Part shown: piece by piece, positions 1 through 6,267 of the stretch
Position numbering within the stretch: position 1 is the first letter of the stretch
How the letters are laid out: each line of letters starts with the position of its first letter
DNA from: DUMJ01 sp964655195
Lineage (GTDB): Bacteria; DUMJ01
NCBI GenBank assembly: GCA_964655195.1
Contig: CAZZLK010000041.1
Coordinates: 1-13,958, forward strand
Length of the DNA stretch: 13,958 nucleotides
Reading direction: 5' to 3'
Program-made: the position numbers and the translations under genes
The notes under the pieces: generated by a model
Seen by the model: only the letters and a program-made list of their open reading frames with translations
Database searches by the model: none
Told to the model about the DNA's origin: nothing

Positions 1-1383
1 GGACTTGCACTTGCATTCCCCGATGAATCTCTAGTATTAAAGGCAAACTTCCTACAGACAGACTCAGAGAGTATAAATAGTATAACCCAAAAGATGATTG
101 CCGGAGAAAAGGGTGTAGGTAGAGCTATATACAATGGGAAGGTTCAGCTTGTTGGATATGCCCCCATAAAGGGTACAAGCTGGTCATTTGGAGTACAGGA
201 GCCAGAGGATGAGGCGTTTGCAGCCTCAAAGAGCCTGCTTAGCTTTATTATTATAATAATCCTTGTAGCAGTTGCCGCTGTTGTCTTTGTCTCCTATATA
301 ATTGGTAGCAGTATAGCAAATCCGATAGTTGAACTTACAAACACTGCTGATATGATGGCTCAGGGAGACCTTACCGTATCTATAAAGACAAACTATTCTG
401 GAGAGATAGGGAAACTGGCAAGAAGCCTTGCTGTTATGGCAGATAACATTAAGGCGATTGTTATGAGTGTTAAAGATACATCCAGCCAGACAACCTCCAC
501 CGGTGAGCAGATAAATGGAGCTGTCAATCAGACAACAATGGCTGTTCAGCAGGTAGCCACCACTGTACAGGAACTGGCAAATGGGGCACAGGAGACGGCA
601 AAGAATGTTCAGGAGGTATCTTCAGCAGTAGATAACATAGGAAGAAGGATAGAAGAACTGGCTCAAAATGCCGATACCGTAGAGAAATTGAGCACAGAAG
701 CTAGGAGCCTGACAGAAGAGGGACAGGAGGTTGTCAACGAACTCAATAGAGGTTTTAACGAGACACAGAGTGTAACAAATACAGTTGTATCTGCAATGGA
801 TCAGCTGGAAAGACTTGCCGGAGAGATTGGCAGGATAGTAGAGACAATAACAGCAATAAGCTCACAGACAAACCTACTGGCTTTAAATGCAGCAATAGAG
901 GCAGCAAGGGCTGGTGAAGCTGGTCGTGGCTTTGCTGTAGTGGCAGACGAGGTAAGGAAACTGGCTGAAGAGTCTAACCAGAGTGCACAGAGGATAGCAG
1001 ACTTCATAGACCAGATAAGGAACCAGGTAGTGAAGACAGCAGAAGGGGTAAAGAACTCTGTATCAGTAGTAAATAGACAGATAGAGATAGGGTCCAGAGT
1101 AACGGAGACTTTCGCCAGGATAGCCAATGGTAACAGTAAGATTGTAGATGCAATAGAAGATATCACAAGAGGAATAACCTCTCTTGTTGAAGAGAGTAAG
1201 AGGATATCCAATTCCATACAGAATGTAGCAGCAATAGCAGAGGAGAATGCAGCATCGGCTGAAGAGACATCGGCAGCAAGCCAGGAGATATCTGCAGCAA
1301 TGGAAGAGATAAACGCCAATGTGAATACCCTGCTATCTTTAGCCAGAGATATGGAAGCACTTCTTGGGAAATTCAAGGTGTAA
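1..1383 (+). CDS. methyl-accepting chemotaxis protein, 5'-truncated by window edge
   Basis: This is a transmembrane chemoreceptor that senses a ligand outside the cell and controls the CheA/CheW kinase complex. The frame is open from base 1 with no stop, so the ATG at 94 is an internal Met and the true start lies upstream; 460 residues are visible. Residues 1-75 look like the end of a dCache-type sensor domain (G-Y-A-P-I followed by a W-S-F-G-V strand). One membrane helix follows at about 79-101, rich in Ile and Val, then a HAMP domain at about 102-155. The rest is the long cytoplasmic coiled coil. It contains the highly conserved hairpin tip at about 291-318, with the motifs NAAIEAARAGE and GRGFAVVADEVRKLAEES, flanked by Gln/Glu/Ala-rich methylation-type helices. 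The protein ends in a short basic tail without a CheR-binding pentapeptide. The family call is very secure; the ligand cannot be told. Confidence 0.96.
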   Translation, partial: GLALAFPDESLVLKANFLQTDSESINSITQKMIAGEKGVGRAIYNGKVQLVGYAPIKGTSWSFGVQEPEDEAFAASKSLLSFIIIIILVAVAAVVFVSYIIGSSIANPIVELTNTADMMAQGDLTVSIKTNYSGEIGKLARSLAVMADNIKAIVMSVKDTSSQTTSTGEQINGAVNQTTMAVQQVATTVQELANGAQETAKNVQEVSSAVDNIGRRIEELAQNADTVEKLSTEARSLTEEGQEVVNELNRGFNETQSVTNTVVSAMDQLERLAGEIGRIVETITAISSQTNLLALNAAIEAARAGEAGRGFAVVADEVRKLAEESNQSAQRIADFIDQIRNQVVKTAEGVKNSVSVVNRQIEIGSRVTETFARIANGNSKIVDAIEDITRGITSLVEESKRISNSIQNVAAIAEENAASAEETSAASQEISAAMEEINANVNTLLSLARDMEALLGKFKV

Positions 1384-1397
1384 GAAAAACTCTTTAG

Positions 1398-1430
1398 ACC
1401 CCCACCAGCTGGGTGGGGGTTTAGTGTTTA
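1398..1430 (+). terminator. intrinsic terminator after the chemoreceptor gene
   Basis: A 9-bp perfect stem, ACCCCCACC (1398-1406) against GGTGGGGGT (1412-1420), closes a 5-base loop. It is followed by a T-rich but interrupted tail (TTAGTGTTTA). It lies 14 bases after the stop codon of the chemoreceptor. The stem is very GC-rich, which makes up for the imperfect U-tract. Confidence 0.85.
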
Positions 1431-1476
1431 TGGAGGAATTGCAGAAACCACTGTCACTTAAAATCTATCCTCAGGA

Positions 1477-1505
1477 TTGACTGCAATCATCTTAGGATGT
1501 AGAAT
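1477..1505 (+). promoter_or_regulatory. SigA-type promoter for the rmuC-pspC-reductase group
   Basis: The -35 box is TTGACT (1477-1482, 5/6 to consensus), followed by a 17-base spacer and the -10 box TAGAAT (1500-1505, 5/6). Transcription would start near 1512, just upstream of the Shine-Dalgarno sequence AAGGAGGT at 1518-1525. A small inverted repeat, ATCCT-C-AGGAT (1467-1477), abuts and overlaps the first base of the -35 box. It may be an operator half-site pair or chance. Confidence 0.7.
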
Positions 1506-1529
1506 AGAATTGATATCAAGGAGGTAATA

Positions 1530-2384
1530 ATGCTGGAGGTCTCTTTATTTTTGTTATCTAGTATTTTGATAATTCTTATAGTGTATCTTCTCAGGAGAGA
1601 AAGAGGCTCTTTTAAAGAAGATATCGGGGCTATAAAGGTGCAGGCGGAAAATATCTTAAGGACACTTCAGGAGACCTATACAAGATTAGAGACACAGAGG
1701 TTGATAGACGAAGAGATCCAGCGGATTACAAAGAGGCTTGAGTCTGCCCTCCTGGGCAGTAAGTCTAAAGGGGAGATGGGGGAGAACATACTCTATGAAT
1801 CTCTAAGAAACTTTCCACCTGAGATGATAGATGTAAACTTTAAGGTAAATGGAAAACCGGTAGAGTATGCATTAATCCTGAGTGATGGTAAGAGACTACC
1901 GATAGACTCAAAGTGGATAGGTATAGACGAAGAATCGTCTGATGTAGAAAAGGCTATAGCGAAGAAGGCGAAGGAGGTCTCACAGTATATAGACCCTGCA
2001 TCCACAATCCCAATGGCTATAGCAGCTGTACCTGACAGTGTATTTGCACAGTGCAGACAGGCGCACATAAGGGCTTATAGAGAGAATAGAGTCCTCATTA
2101 TACCCTACAGTATGGCGATACCATACATACTTTCCCTCTACAATCTCCACAAAAGTTATGCACGTAACATAGATACTGAAAGGGTAAATTCCTATCTGAG
2201 CGAGATAAAGACTTCTATAAACAGACTGGAGACAATACTTGAGAATAACATTGCCCGATCAATATCAATGACAAATAACGCCTATAATGAGGGGAAACAG
2301 ATACTTTACAGGATCAGAGGGGCGATAGATTATATAGAAAATTCTAATAAGATGGAGGAGGAAGATGGAGAGAAGAATCTATAG
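1530..2384 (+). CDS. rmuC: RmuC-family protein (DNA recombination limiting protein)
   Basis: RmuC-family proteins are membrane-anchored, nuclease-like proteins. In E. coli, RmuC limits rearrangements at inverted repeats, but its biochemistry is poorly known. The ATG at 1530 follows a strong AAGGAGGT. Residues 4-21 form one N-terminal membrane helix, followed by a charged stretch likely to be coiled coil (about 30-75). The RmuC core begins at G81-E-M-G-E85. It continues through a F-K-V-N-G-K-P-V-E-Y strand to the hallmark P-I-D-S-K motif (D126-S-K128), which is the equivalent of a restriction-endonuclease-like active site. At 284 residues it is shorter than E. coli RmuC (about 475), mainly because the coiled coil is shorter. 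Its 3' end overlaps the next gene by 20 bases, which suggests co-transcription and translational coupling. The family assignment is good; the exact role here is inferred. Confidence 0.82.
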   Translation: MLEVSLFLLSSILIILIVYLLRRERGSFKEDIGAIKVQAENILRTLQETYTRLETQRLIDEEIQRITKRLESALLGSKSKGEMGENILYESLRNFPPEMIDVNFKVNGKPVEYALILSDGKRLPIDSKWIGIDEESSDVEKAIAKKAKEVSQYIDPASTIPMAIAAVPDSVFAQCRQAHIRAYRENRVLIIPYSMAIPYILSLYNLHKSYARNIDTERVNSYLSEIKTSINRLETILENNIARSISMTNNAYNEGKQILYRIRGAIDYIENSNKMEEEDGEKNL

Positions 2385-2751
2385 ATCAAAAAAGAACAGG
2401 ATGATCGCCGGGGTATGTGGAGGAATAGCGGAGTACCTTAATATAGACCCGGCAATAGTGAGACTCATAATGGCACTCCTGGTACTTGCCAATGGGCTCG
2501 GAATAATTCTCTACATACTGGCAGTAATTATCATTCCGGAGAAACCCGAAGAGACTGGAGAGACAGGGTCAAATACCTATATAGAAACTCACAGTCCTAC
2601 AACCCTTGGGATAATTCTCATCATCATAGGGATAGTCGCCATCATATGGACCGCTGGATTCCCATGGTTACATATAGTAAGACCAGGGGTATTTATAGGG
2701 GTGATTGTACTGATTGCCGGATTATACTTCCTGATAAGAGGGTGGAAGTAG
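2365..2751 (+). CDS. PspC-domain membrane protein
   Basis: This is a small inner-membrane protein of 128 residues whose N-terminal half is a clear PspC domain. The signature R-S-K-K-N-R-M-I-A-G-V-C-G-G-I-A-E-Y lies at residues 7-24, followed by the N-I-D-P segment and a membrane helix at about 31-57. PspC proteins take part in phage-shock or envelope-stress sensing, often as anti-sigma or PspA-regulating partners. The C-terminal half adds two more hydrophobic helices (about 81-99 and 107-124). The start at 2365 follows GGAGGAGG (2354-2361) inside the end of the rmuC-like gene. No PspA or PspB is visible. Just downstream, past the flavoprotein gene, is an ECF/anti-sigma cassette, so this part of the window is rich in envelope-related genes; any functional link is inference. 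Confidence 0.9.
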   Translation: MERRIYRSKKNRMIAGVCGGIAEYLNIDPAIVRLIMALLVLANGLGIILYILAVIIIPEKPEETGETGSNTYIETHSPTTLGIILIIIGIVAIIWTAGFPWLHIVRPGVFIGVIVLIAGLYFLIRGWK

Positions 2752-2754
2752 TTT

Positions 2755-3846
2755 GTGTACGATGTAATAGTTGTCGGGGCTGGGCCAAGTGGAGCTAGCT
2801 CCGCACTATTCCTTGCCAGAAGAGGTTTAGATGTCTTAGTCATAGAGAAGAAAAAACTGCCGAGATATAAAGTCTGTGCTGGTGGGACATCAAGATACAC
2901 ATTTGAGCTCCTGGATGTTTCACCTGCATATTTTAATGGATTTCCTATCGAGAAAATAAGAGTAGTATATAAAGGTAATAAGAAGGAATATTCTGTACCC
3001 AGTAACAGTATCTTTACCCTGCAGAGGGACCGGTTCGACTATAAACTCACCCAGCTTGCATATGAGAATGGGGCAACACTCTTGGAGGGAGAAGAGGTGA
3101 TAGAGATAGAAGAGGATAATAAATATCTCACAGTAAAGACAAATCTTGGACACAGATTCATATCTAGGTATCTTATAGGAGCAGATGGTATAGGTTCAAG
3201 AGTTGCAAGGTTTATTGGAAGTAATTTTGGATATCGTGTACCCCTAGCGATACAGAAAGATATTCCATACAAAGATCCAGAGCCTATTATCTCTCTGTTT
3301 ATGGGATTGGTTCCTATGGGTTATGGCTGGATATTTCCCAAGAATAATATGCTATCTGTAGGGCTGGGGGCTTATAAATTTCCGCCCAAAAAGATGCCAC
3401 AGGTTCTATCATCAATGTTAGAAGGCTTCAATCACATAGATGTTCCCCTTCTTGCTCATCCGATATCATTCTACAGAGGGAAAACGAGACTTGCTACAGA
3501 AAAGATAATCCTGGTAGGAGACTCTGCACATATAACAGACCCTTTCAGTGGAGAAGGGATAAGAAATGGGATAAAGAGTGCCAGGATAGCAGAGGAAACT
3601 ATAGTCGAGTGTATAAAAAGTGGTAAGTCTCTTGGTGTCTATACTGAAAGGGTCTATAAGGTTATGGCTAGAGAATTATTTCTTGCATGGATGATAAGTG
3701 GGGTATTCTATAGATTTCAGGAGAGGATCTTTAGACTGATGGACAGGTTTGATATGGGGGCTATACTATCCAATCTTTTAAACGAAAAGACAAGTTACTC
3801 TGAGATCCTTAAAAAACTGGTAAAAGCAATCCCCGGTCTCTTCTAA
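2755..3846 (+). CDS. geranylgeranyl reductase family FAD-dependent oxidoreductase
   Basis: This is a flavoprotein of the FixC/GGR family, which reduces isoprenoid double bonds (geranylgeranyl lipids or quinone side chains) or acts as a related monooxygenase. The start is GTG at 2755, three bases after the previous stop. The N terminus M-Y-D-V-I-V-V-G-A-G-P-S-G carries the FAD-binding GxGxxG, and E31 ends the Rossmann beta strand. Family motifs follow in order: R-Y-K-V-C41-A-G-G, G-A-D-G-I-G-S-R-V (142-150), the diagnostic Y-G-W-I-F-P-K (190-196), and G-D-S-A with P-F-S-G-E-G-I near 255-269. The length of 363 residues fits the short bacterial/archaeal members. The substrate is unknown; a menaquinone tail or membrane isoprenoid is a reasonable guess. 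No terminator is evident after it, so transcripts may run on towards the sigma factor gene. Confidence 0.9.
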   Translation: MYDVIVVGAGPSGASSALFLARRGLDVLVIEKKKLPRYKVCAGGTSRYTFELLDVSPAYFNGFPIEKIRVVYKGNKKEYSVPSNSIFTLQRDRFDYKLTQLAYENGATLLEGEEVIEIEEDNKYLTVKTNLGHRFISRYLIGADGIGSRVARFIGSNFGYRVPLAIQKDIPYKDPEPIISLFMGLVPMGYGWIFPKNNMLSVGLGAYKFPPKKMPQVLSSMLEGFNHIDVPLLAHPISFYRGKTRLATEKIILVGDSAHITDPFSGEGIRNGIKSARIAEETIVECIKSGKSLGVYTERVYKVMARELFLAWMISGVFYRFQERIFRLMDRFDMGAILSNLLNEKTSYSEILKKLVKAIPGLF

Positions 3847-3853
3847 AGATAAT

Positions 3854-3884
3854 CGAACCTGTAAAGGGCTATTTGCATATCTAA
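3854..3884 (+). promoter_or_regulatory. possible ECF-type promoter upstream of the sigma gene
   Basis: CGAACCT (3854-3860) resembles the GGAAC(T)T -35 element recognised by ECF sigma factors, and ATCTAA (3879-3884) resembles their GTCTAA -10. The spacing of about 18 bases is 2-3 longer than the usual 15-16, so this is tentative. ECF operons are often autoregulated, which is why the match is worth recording. A transcript from here would include both arms of the inverted repeat at 3904-3946. Confidence 0.3.
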
Positions 3885-3895
3885 GATAGAGGAGA

Positions 3896-3925
3896 TTAGT
3901 TTTATACATCCTTTCCTGATATAAT
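3896..3925 (+). promoter_or_regulatory. housekeeping-type promoter candidate with perfect TATAAT
   Basis: A perfect -10 box TATAAT lies at 3920-3925. The best -35 candidate is the poor TTAGTT (3896-3901, 18-base spacer). Transcription would start near 3932, giving a leader of about 13 bases that still contains the GGAAAGG ribosome-binding region. The -10 box sits in the loop between the two arms of a 13-bp inverted repeat, so a protein bound to that repeat would cover the promoter. Confidence 0.45.
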
Positions 3926-3946
3926 ATTTCTAGGGAAAGGATGTAT
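3904..3946. repeat. perfect 13-bp inverted repeat around the sigma-gene start
   Basis: ATACATCCTTTCC (3904-3916) is the exact reverse complement of GGAAAGGATGTAT (3934-3946), with a 17-base AT-rich centre holding TATAAT. The right arm carries the ribosome-binding sequence GGAAAGG and the first two bases of the ATG at 3945. It can be read as a DNA operator around the -10 box. In longer transcripts it can also be read as an RNA hairpin that hides the ribosome-binding site and start codon. No U-tract follows, so it is not a terminator. Confidence 0.85.
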
Positions 3947-4544
3947 GAAGTTGAAAAGGTATAGAGAACAGAATGAGGTAGAGCTTATAAGACTCGCTCA
4001 GAAGGGTGATGAAAGGGCATTCGAGGAGATAATAAACAGGTACTCGAATCGAGTAATCAACCTTGCCACCCAGATAATGGGGTCCAGAGACGAGGGCTGG
4101 GATGTAGCGCAAGAGGTCTTTATCTCTATCTGGAAAAATATAAAGAGCTTTGATACTACCAGGAACCTCTACCCCTGGATAAGAAGGATTACTATTAATA
4201 CCTGTTACGAAGAGCTCAGAAGAAGGAAAAGAGATAGAGAGACATCTCTTGACGATGTGGAGGAGGATGAGCCCAGTATAGATATACCCGATGAGACATA
4301 CCTGCCAGATGACAATTTCAGTAAGATAGAACTAAAAGAGGTTATAGAAAAGGCATTTGAGACGCTACCAGAACACTACAGGGTTACCCTCTGGTTGAGA
4401 GTTGTGGAGAATTTAACGTATGAGGAGATAGCTGAGACATTGAATATTAATATAGGGACAGTCAAGTCGAGGATAAATATGGCAAGAAAGTTGATGCGGG
4501 ATAGGTTAAAATCTTATTTGGAGGTAACAGATGAATCATCCTAG
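3945..4544 (+). CDS. ECF-type RNA polymerase sigma factor (sigma-70 family)
   Basis: This is an extracytoplasmic-function sigma factor that would direct RNA polymerase to an envelope-stress regulon. Region 2 spans about residues 12-95, with the core-binding motif D53-V-A-Q-E-V-F59 and the W-I-R-R-I-T-I-N-T helix used in -10 recognition. An acidic linker follows (about 96-130), then region 4 at about 134-188, ending in Y-E-E-I-A-E-T-L-N and G-T-V-K-S-R-I, the helix-turn-helix that reads the -35. The length of 199 residues is typical. The ATG at 3945 was chosen because GGAAAGG stands just before it and the RpoE-like N terminus follows. It overlaps the anti-sigma gene by 14 bases. Its target promoters are unknown, although a GAACCT-like box lies upstream. 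Confidence 0.95.
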   Translation: MKLKRYREQNEVELIRLAQKGDERAFEEIINRYSNRVINLATQIMGSRDEGWDVAQEVFISIWKNIKSFDTTRNLYPWIRRITINTCYEELRRRKRDRETSLDDVEEDEPSIDIPDETYLPDDNFSKIELKEVIEKAFETLPEHYRVTLWLRVVENLTYEEIAETLNINIGTVKSRINMARKLMRDRLKSYLEVTDESS

Positions 4545-4941
4545 CTTTGAGGATCTATCCAGTTTTGTAGATAAAGAGTTTCCAGACTGGAAGATGGAGG
4601 AGATAGAGAGACATATTGAAGAGTGCCCTGCCTGTAAAGAGAGGCTTGAGTTATTGTTCCTGATAGACCGGGGTGTAAGGGAAAGTTATAGAGAGTTTGA
4701 CACACATACATTTGCAGCAGAGGTTATGGAGAAGATAAAGCCTGCATCTGTAAGACGGTACAACTTTAGGCTGAAGCTTGCCACTATTGGACTGGCTATA
4801 TCCTTAATATTTGGTGTTTCTCTAGGCATAGTAAGAGACTTATATAGAGGGAATCTTGACAGAGGAAAACAGCAACTTATAAGTCAGCATAATATCATCT
4901 CTTCAGGTGATATGGGGGTCATATTTATATCGAGCAGATGA
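4531..4941 (+). CDS. membrane-bound zinc-finger anti-sigma factor
   Basis: This is the likely partner that holds the ECF sigma factor inactive at the membrane. The N-terminal cytoplasmic domain has the ZAS signature H28-x3-C32-x2-C35 (R-H-I-E-E-C-P-A-C), and H3 is available as a further zinc ligand. The surrounding helices match the anti-sigma fold that clamps sigma regions 2 and 4. One membrane helix is predicted at about 82-101, leaving a short extracytoplasmic tail of about 35 residues. The gene starts inside the end of the sigma gene and its stop overlaps the start of the next gene (ATGA, 4938-4941). This is the classic arrangement for keeping the partners in balance. At 136 residues it is small, with little periplasmic domain for a site-1 protease to act on. 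Confidence 0.9.
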   Translation: MNHPSFEDLSSFVDKEFPDWKMEEIERHIEECPACKERLELLFLIDRGVRESYREFDTHTFAAEVMEKIKPASVRRYNFRLKLATIGLAISLIFGVSLGIVRDLYRGNLDRGKQQLISQHNIISSGDMGVIFISSR

Positions 4942-5846
4942 AAAGGTTAATACTTATAGTATTACTTATAGCCACTACAGGACTGCTGGAGGTAACCTCT
5001 GGAAGCCTTATAAGTGAATATATATCCAGTATGGACCCAAAGGTTGATTATAATGCCATAGTAAAGGTCACTGTAGGGCCATCTTCGGATAAGATAGAGG
5101 TCTTGAAGATTGGAGAGTATATAAGTTTCAGCATAAAGGGGAAAGTATCCAGGATTCACATAATAAAAAAGGGAGATACATATTCAATAATTACCGAAGA
5201 ACCGGTAAATATAGGGGCGCTTCTATGGGCTTATAGATTCTCAAAAGATACAACACTAATAAATAAAAACTACTACGTTGTATTTGAAGGGTACGAGAAT
5301 ATAAACAATGTAAGGACAATGAGGATAAGTTTTAATCCAAGGCATAAGGGCGGTATAAAGAGGACCGTCTGGATCGGTATACCCACAAAGATTATGATCA
5401 AGCTTGAGGATAGAGATCAGAATGGAAATCTTATAAGGGCAAGAGAGATAGAAAATCTCCAGCTAAATCCAAATCCCGGTAAGAAGAAGAGTATAGAGGC
5501 TCTATTTGAAAAAGGTATAAAGGTCCCTGCGAGGGACAAACTTCTGTCGCCCCAAGAAGTAGCCAAGCAGCTTGGCATAGATCTGGTTATACCTGCATCT
5601 CTACCTGCCGGATACGAACTTATAGGGGCAGACATACCTCAGGATGAGACTGCACAGCTTGTGTTTACAGATGGAATAGGATTTATCTCCATCTATGAGA
5701 TAAAAATCCCCTGGTGGGCAAGACAGAACGTACAGCCAGAGAAGAAAAGATACATAGAATGGGAAAATTCCGGAATACACTTCCTCATTGTAGGTGATTT
5801 ACCAGAGGATATATTATTAGAGATAGCAAATAGTATGAGAAAATAA
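4938..5846 (+). CDS. RseB/MucB-like secreted sigma-regulatory protein
   Basis: This is probably an exported sensor protein that tunes the anti-sigma factor, as RseB/MucB does in the proteobacterial sigma-E pathway. Residues 1-22 form a signal peptide (M-K-R then a Leu/Ile-rich core). Residues about 28-178 form a beta-rich LolA/RseB-type domain, with R-T-M-R-I-S-F-N-P, then T-V-W-I, K-L-E-D-R-D-Q-N-G-N-L-I and a closing E-I-E-N strand. Residues about 215-300 contain a second module with P-A-S-L-P-A-G-Y-E-L (219-228) and L-V-F-T-D-G-I-G-F-I-S-I-Y-E (241-254). This resembles the MucB/RseB C-terminal domain. It overlaps the anti-sigma gene by 4 bases and ends just before a terminator. The family call rests on fold-like patterns and gene order rather than strong identity. 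Confidence 0.75.
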   Translation: MKRLILIVLLIATTGLLEVTSGSLISEYISSMDPKVDYNAIVKVTVGPSSDKIEVLKIGEYISFSIKGKVSRIHIIKKGDTYSIITEEPVNIGALLWAYRFSKDTTLINKNYYVVFEGYENINNVRTMRISFNPRHKGGIKRTVWIGIPTKIMIKLEDRDQNGNLIRAREIENLQLNPNPGKKKSIEALFEKGIKVPARDKLLSPQEVAKQLGIDLVIPASLPAGYELIGADIPQDETAQLVFTDGIGFISIYEIKIPWWARQNVQPEKKRYIEWENSGIHFLIVGDLPEDILLEIANSMRK

Positions 5847-5848
5847 AA

Positions 5849-5883
5849 TTAGGAGGGGAAACTTCCCCTCCTAAAAATTTTTT
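5849..5883. terminator. bidirectional intrinsic terminator between convergent genes
   Basis: An 11-bp stem, TTAGGAGGGGA (5849-5859) with TCCCCTCCTAA (5864-5874), closes the 4-base loop AACT. On the plus strand it is followed by TTTTTT (5878-5883). On the minus strand it is followed by AATTTTATTTT. It can therefore end both the sigma operon and the ferredoxin gene, whose stop codon (5884-5882) touches the T-tract. Confidence 0.9.
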
Positions 5884-6124
5884 ATGGATGTAACCTCTTA
5901 TATTTAGCCTCGAGTTGCTCCCTCGTCTCCACGTGATCAGGATCGGGTTGAGGGGCCCCCACAGCACATACAGAAGCACACTGCTGGGTATCGTATACTG
6001 GAACGCACTCGGTGCACTTGTCAGGATCTATAACATAAGGAGATCCTTCAGTGATAGCCTCATTAGGGCATACAGTTACACATGCCCCACATCCGATACA
6101 ATCATCGGTAATCTTAAATGCCAA
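5882..6124 (-). CDS. Alvin-type 2[4Fe-4S] ferredoxin
   Basis: This is a small cytoplasmic electron carrier of 80 residues. The first cluster motif is C9-x2-C12-x2-C15-x3-C19-P. The second is C37-x2-C40-x8-C49-x3-C53. The 8-residue spacer (V-P-V-Y-D-T-Q-Q) and the extra charged C-terminal helix (about 61-80) mark the Allochromatium vinosum-type, low-potential ferredoxins rather than the short clostridial type. The residue after C53 is Ala instead of the usual Pro. The start was set at TTG (6124), because GGAGGTG lies 7 bases before it; a TTG at 6139 falls inside that ribosome-binding site and is rejected. The gene is monocistronic, with its own promoter and a shared terminator. The redox partner is not shown by the neighbours. 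Confidence 0.93.
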   Translation of the reverse strand: MAFKITDDCIGCGACVTVCPNEAITEGSPYVIDPDKCTECVPVYDTQQCASVCAVGAPQPDPDHVETREQLEAKYKRLHP

Positions 6125-6165
6125 TAAAATCACCTCCAAGTCTTAAGTAGGTCTAAAACAAGAAT

Positions 6166-6193
6166 ATTATACAACTTTCTTAGATAAAAACAA
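6166..6193 (-). promoter_or_regulatory. promoter for the ferredoxin gene
   Basis: Read on the minus strand, a perfect TATAAT (6171-6166) is preceded by TTGTTT (6193-6188) at a 16-base spacing. The predicted start near 6159 leaves a leader of about 35 bases with the GGAGGTG ribosome-binding site. Confidence 0.6.
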
Positions 6194-6203
6194 CTATAAA
6201 GAA

Positions 6204-6232
6204 TTGCACTAAAGGATATTGTGTTATATCAT
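6204..6232 (+). promoter_or_regulatory. promoter for the hydroxyacid dehydrogenase-aldolase pair
   Basis: TTGCAC (6204-6209, TTG conserved) is followed by 17 bases and TATCAT (6227-6232, 5/6 to consensus). Transcription would begin near 6239, ahead of GGAGGG at 6251-6256. It lies back to back with the ferredoxin promoter. Confidence 0.5.
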
Positions 6233-6267
6233 AGATAAATCCATAAGAACGGAGGGATGGAAAACAT

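Noticed and set aside
801..1376. Long minus-strand open frame (191 codons) inside the chemoreceptor gene
   Set aside because: It is the mirror of a Gln/Ala/Ser-rich coiled-coil gene, has no recognisable domain, and the plus-strand protein is unmistakable.
3904..3946. Inverted repeat as a terminator for the reductase gene
   Set aside because: The loop is long (17 bases), the stem is followed by coding sequence with no U-tract, and the right arm holds the ribosome-binding site and start of the sigma gene.
5915..6127. Plus-strand open frame opposite the ferredoxin gene
   Set aside because: The minus strand encodes all eight cluster cysteines with a ribosome-binding site and a promoter; the plus-strand reading has no family features.
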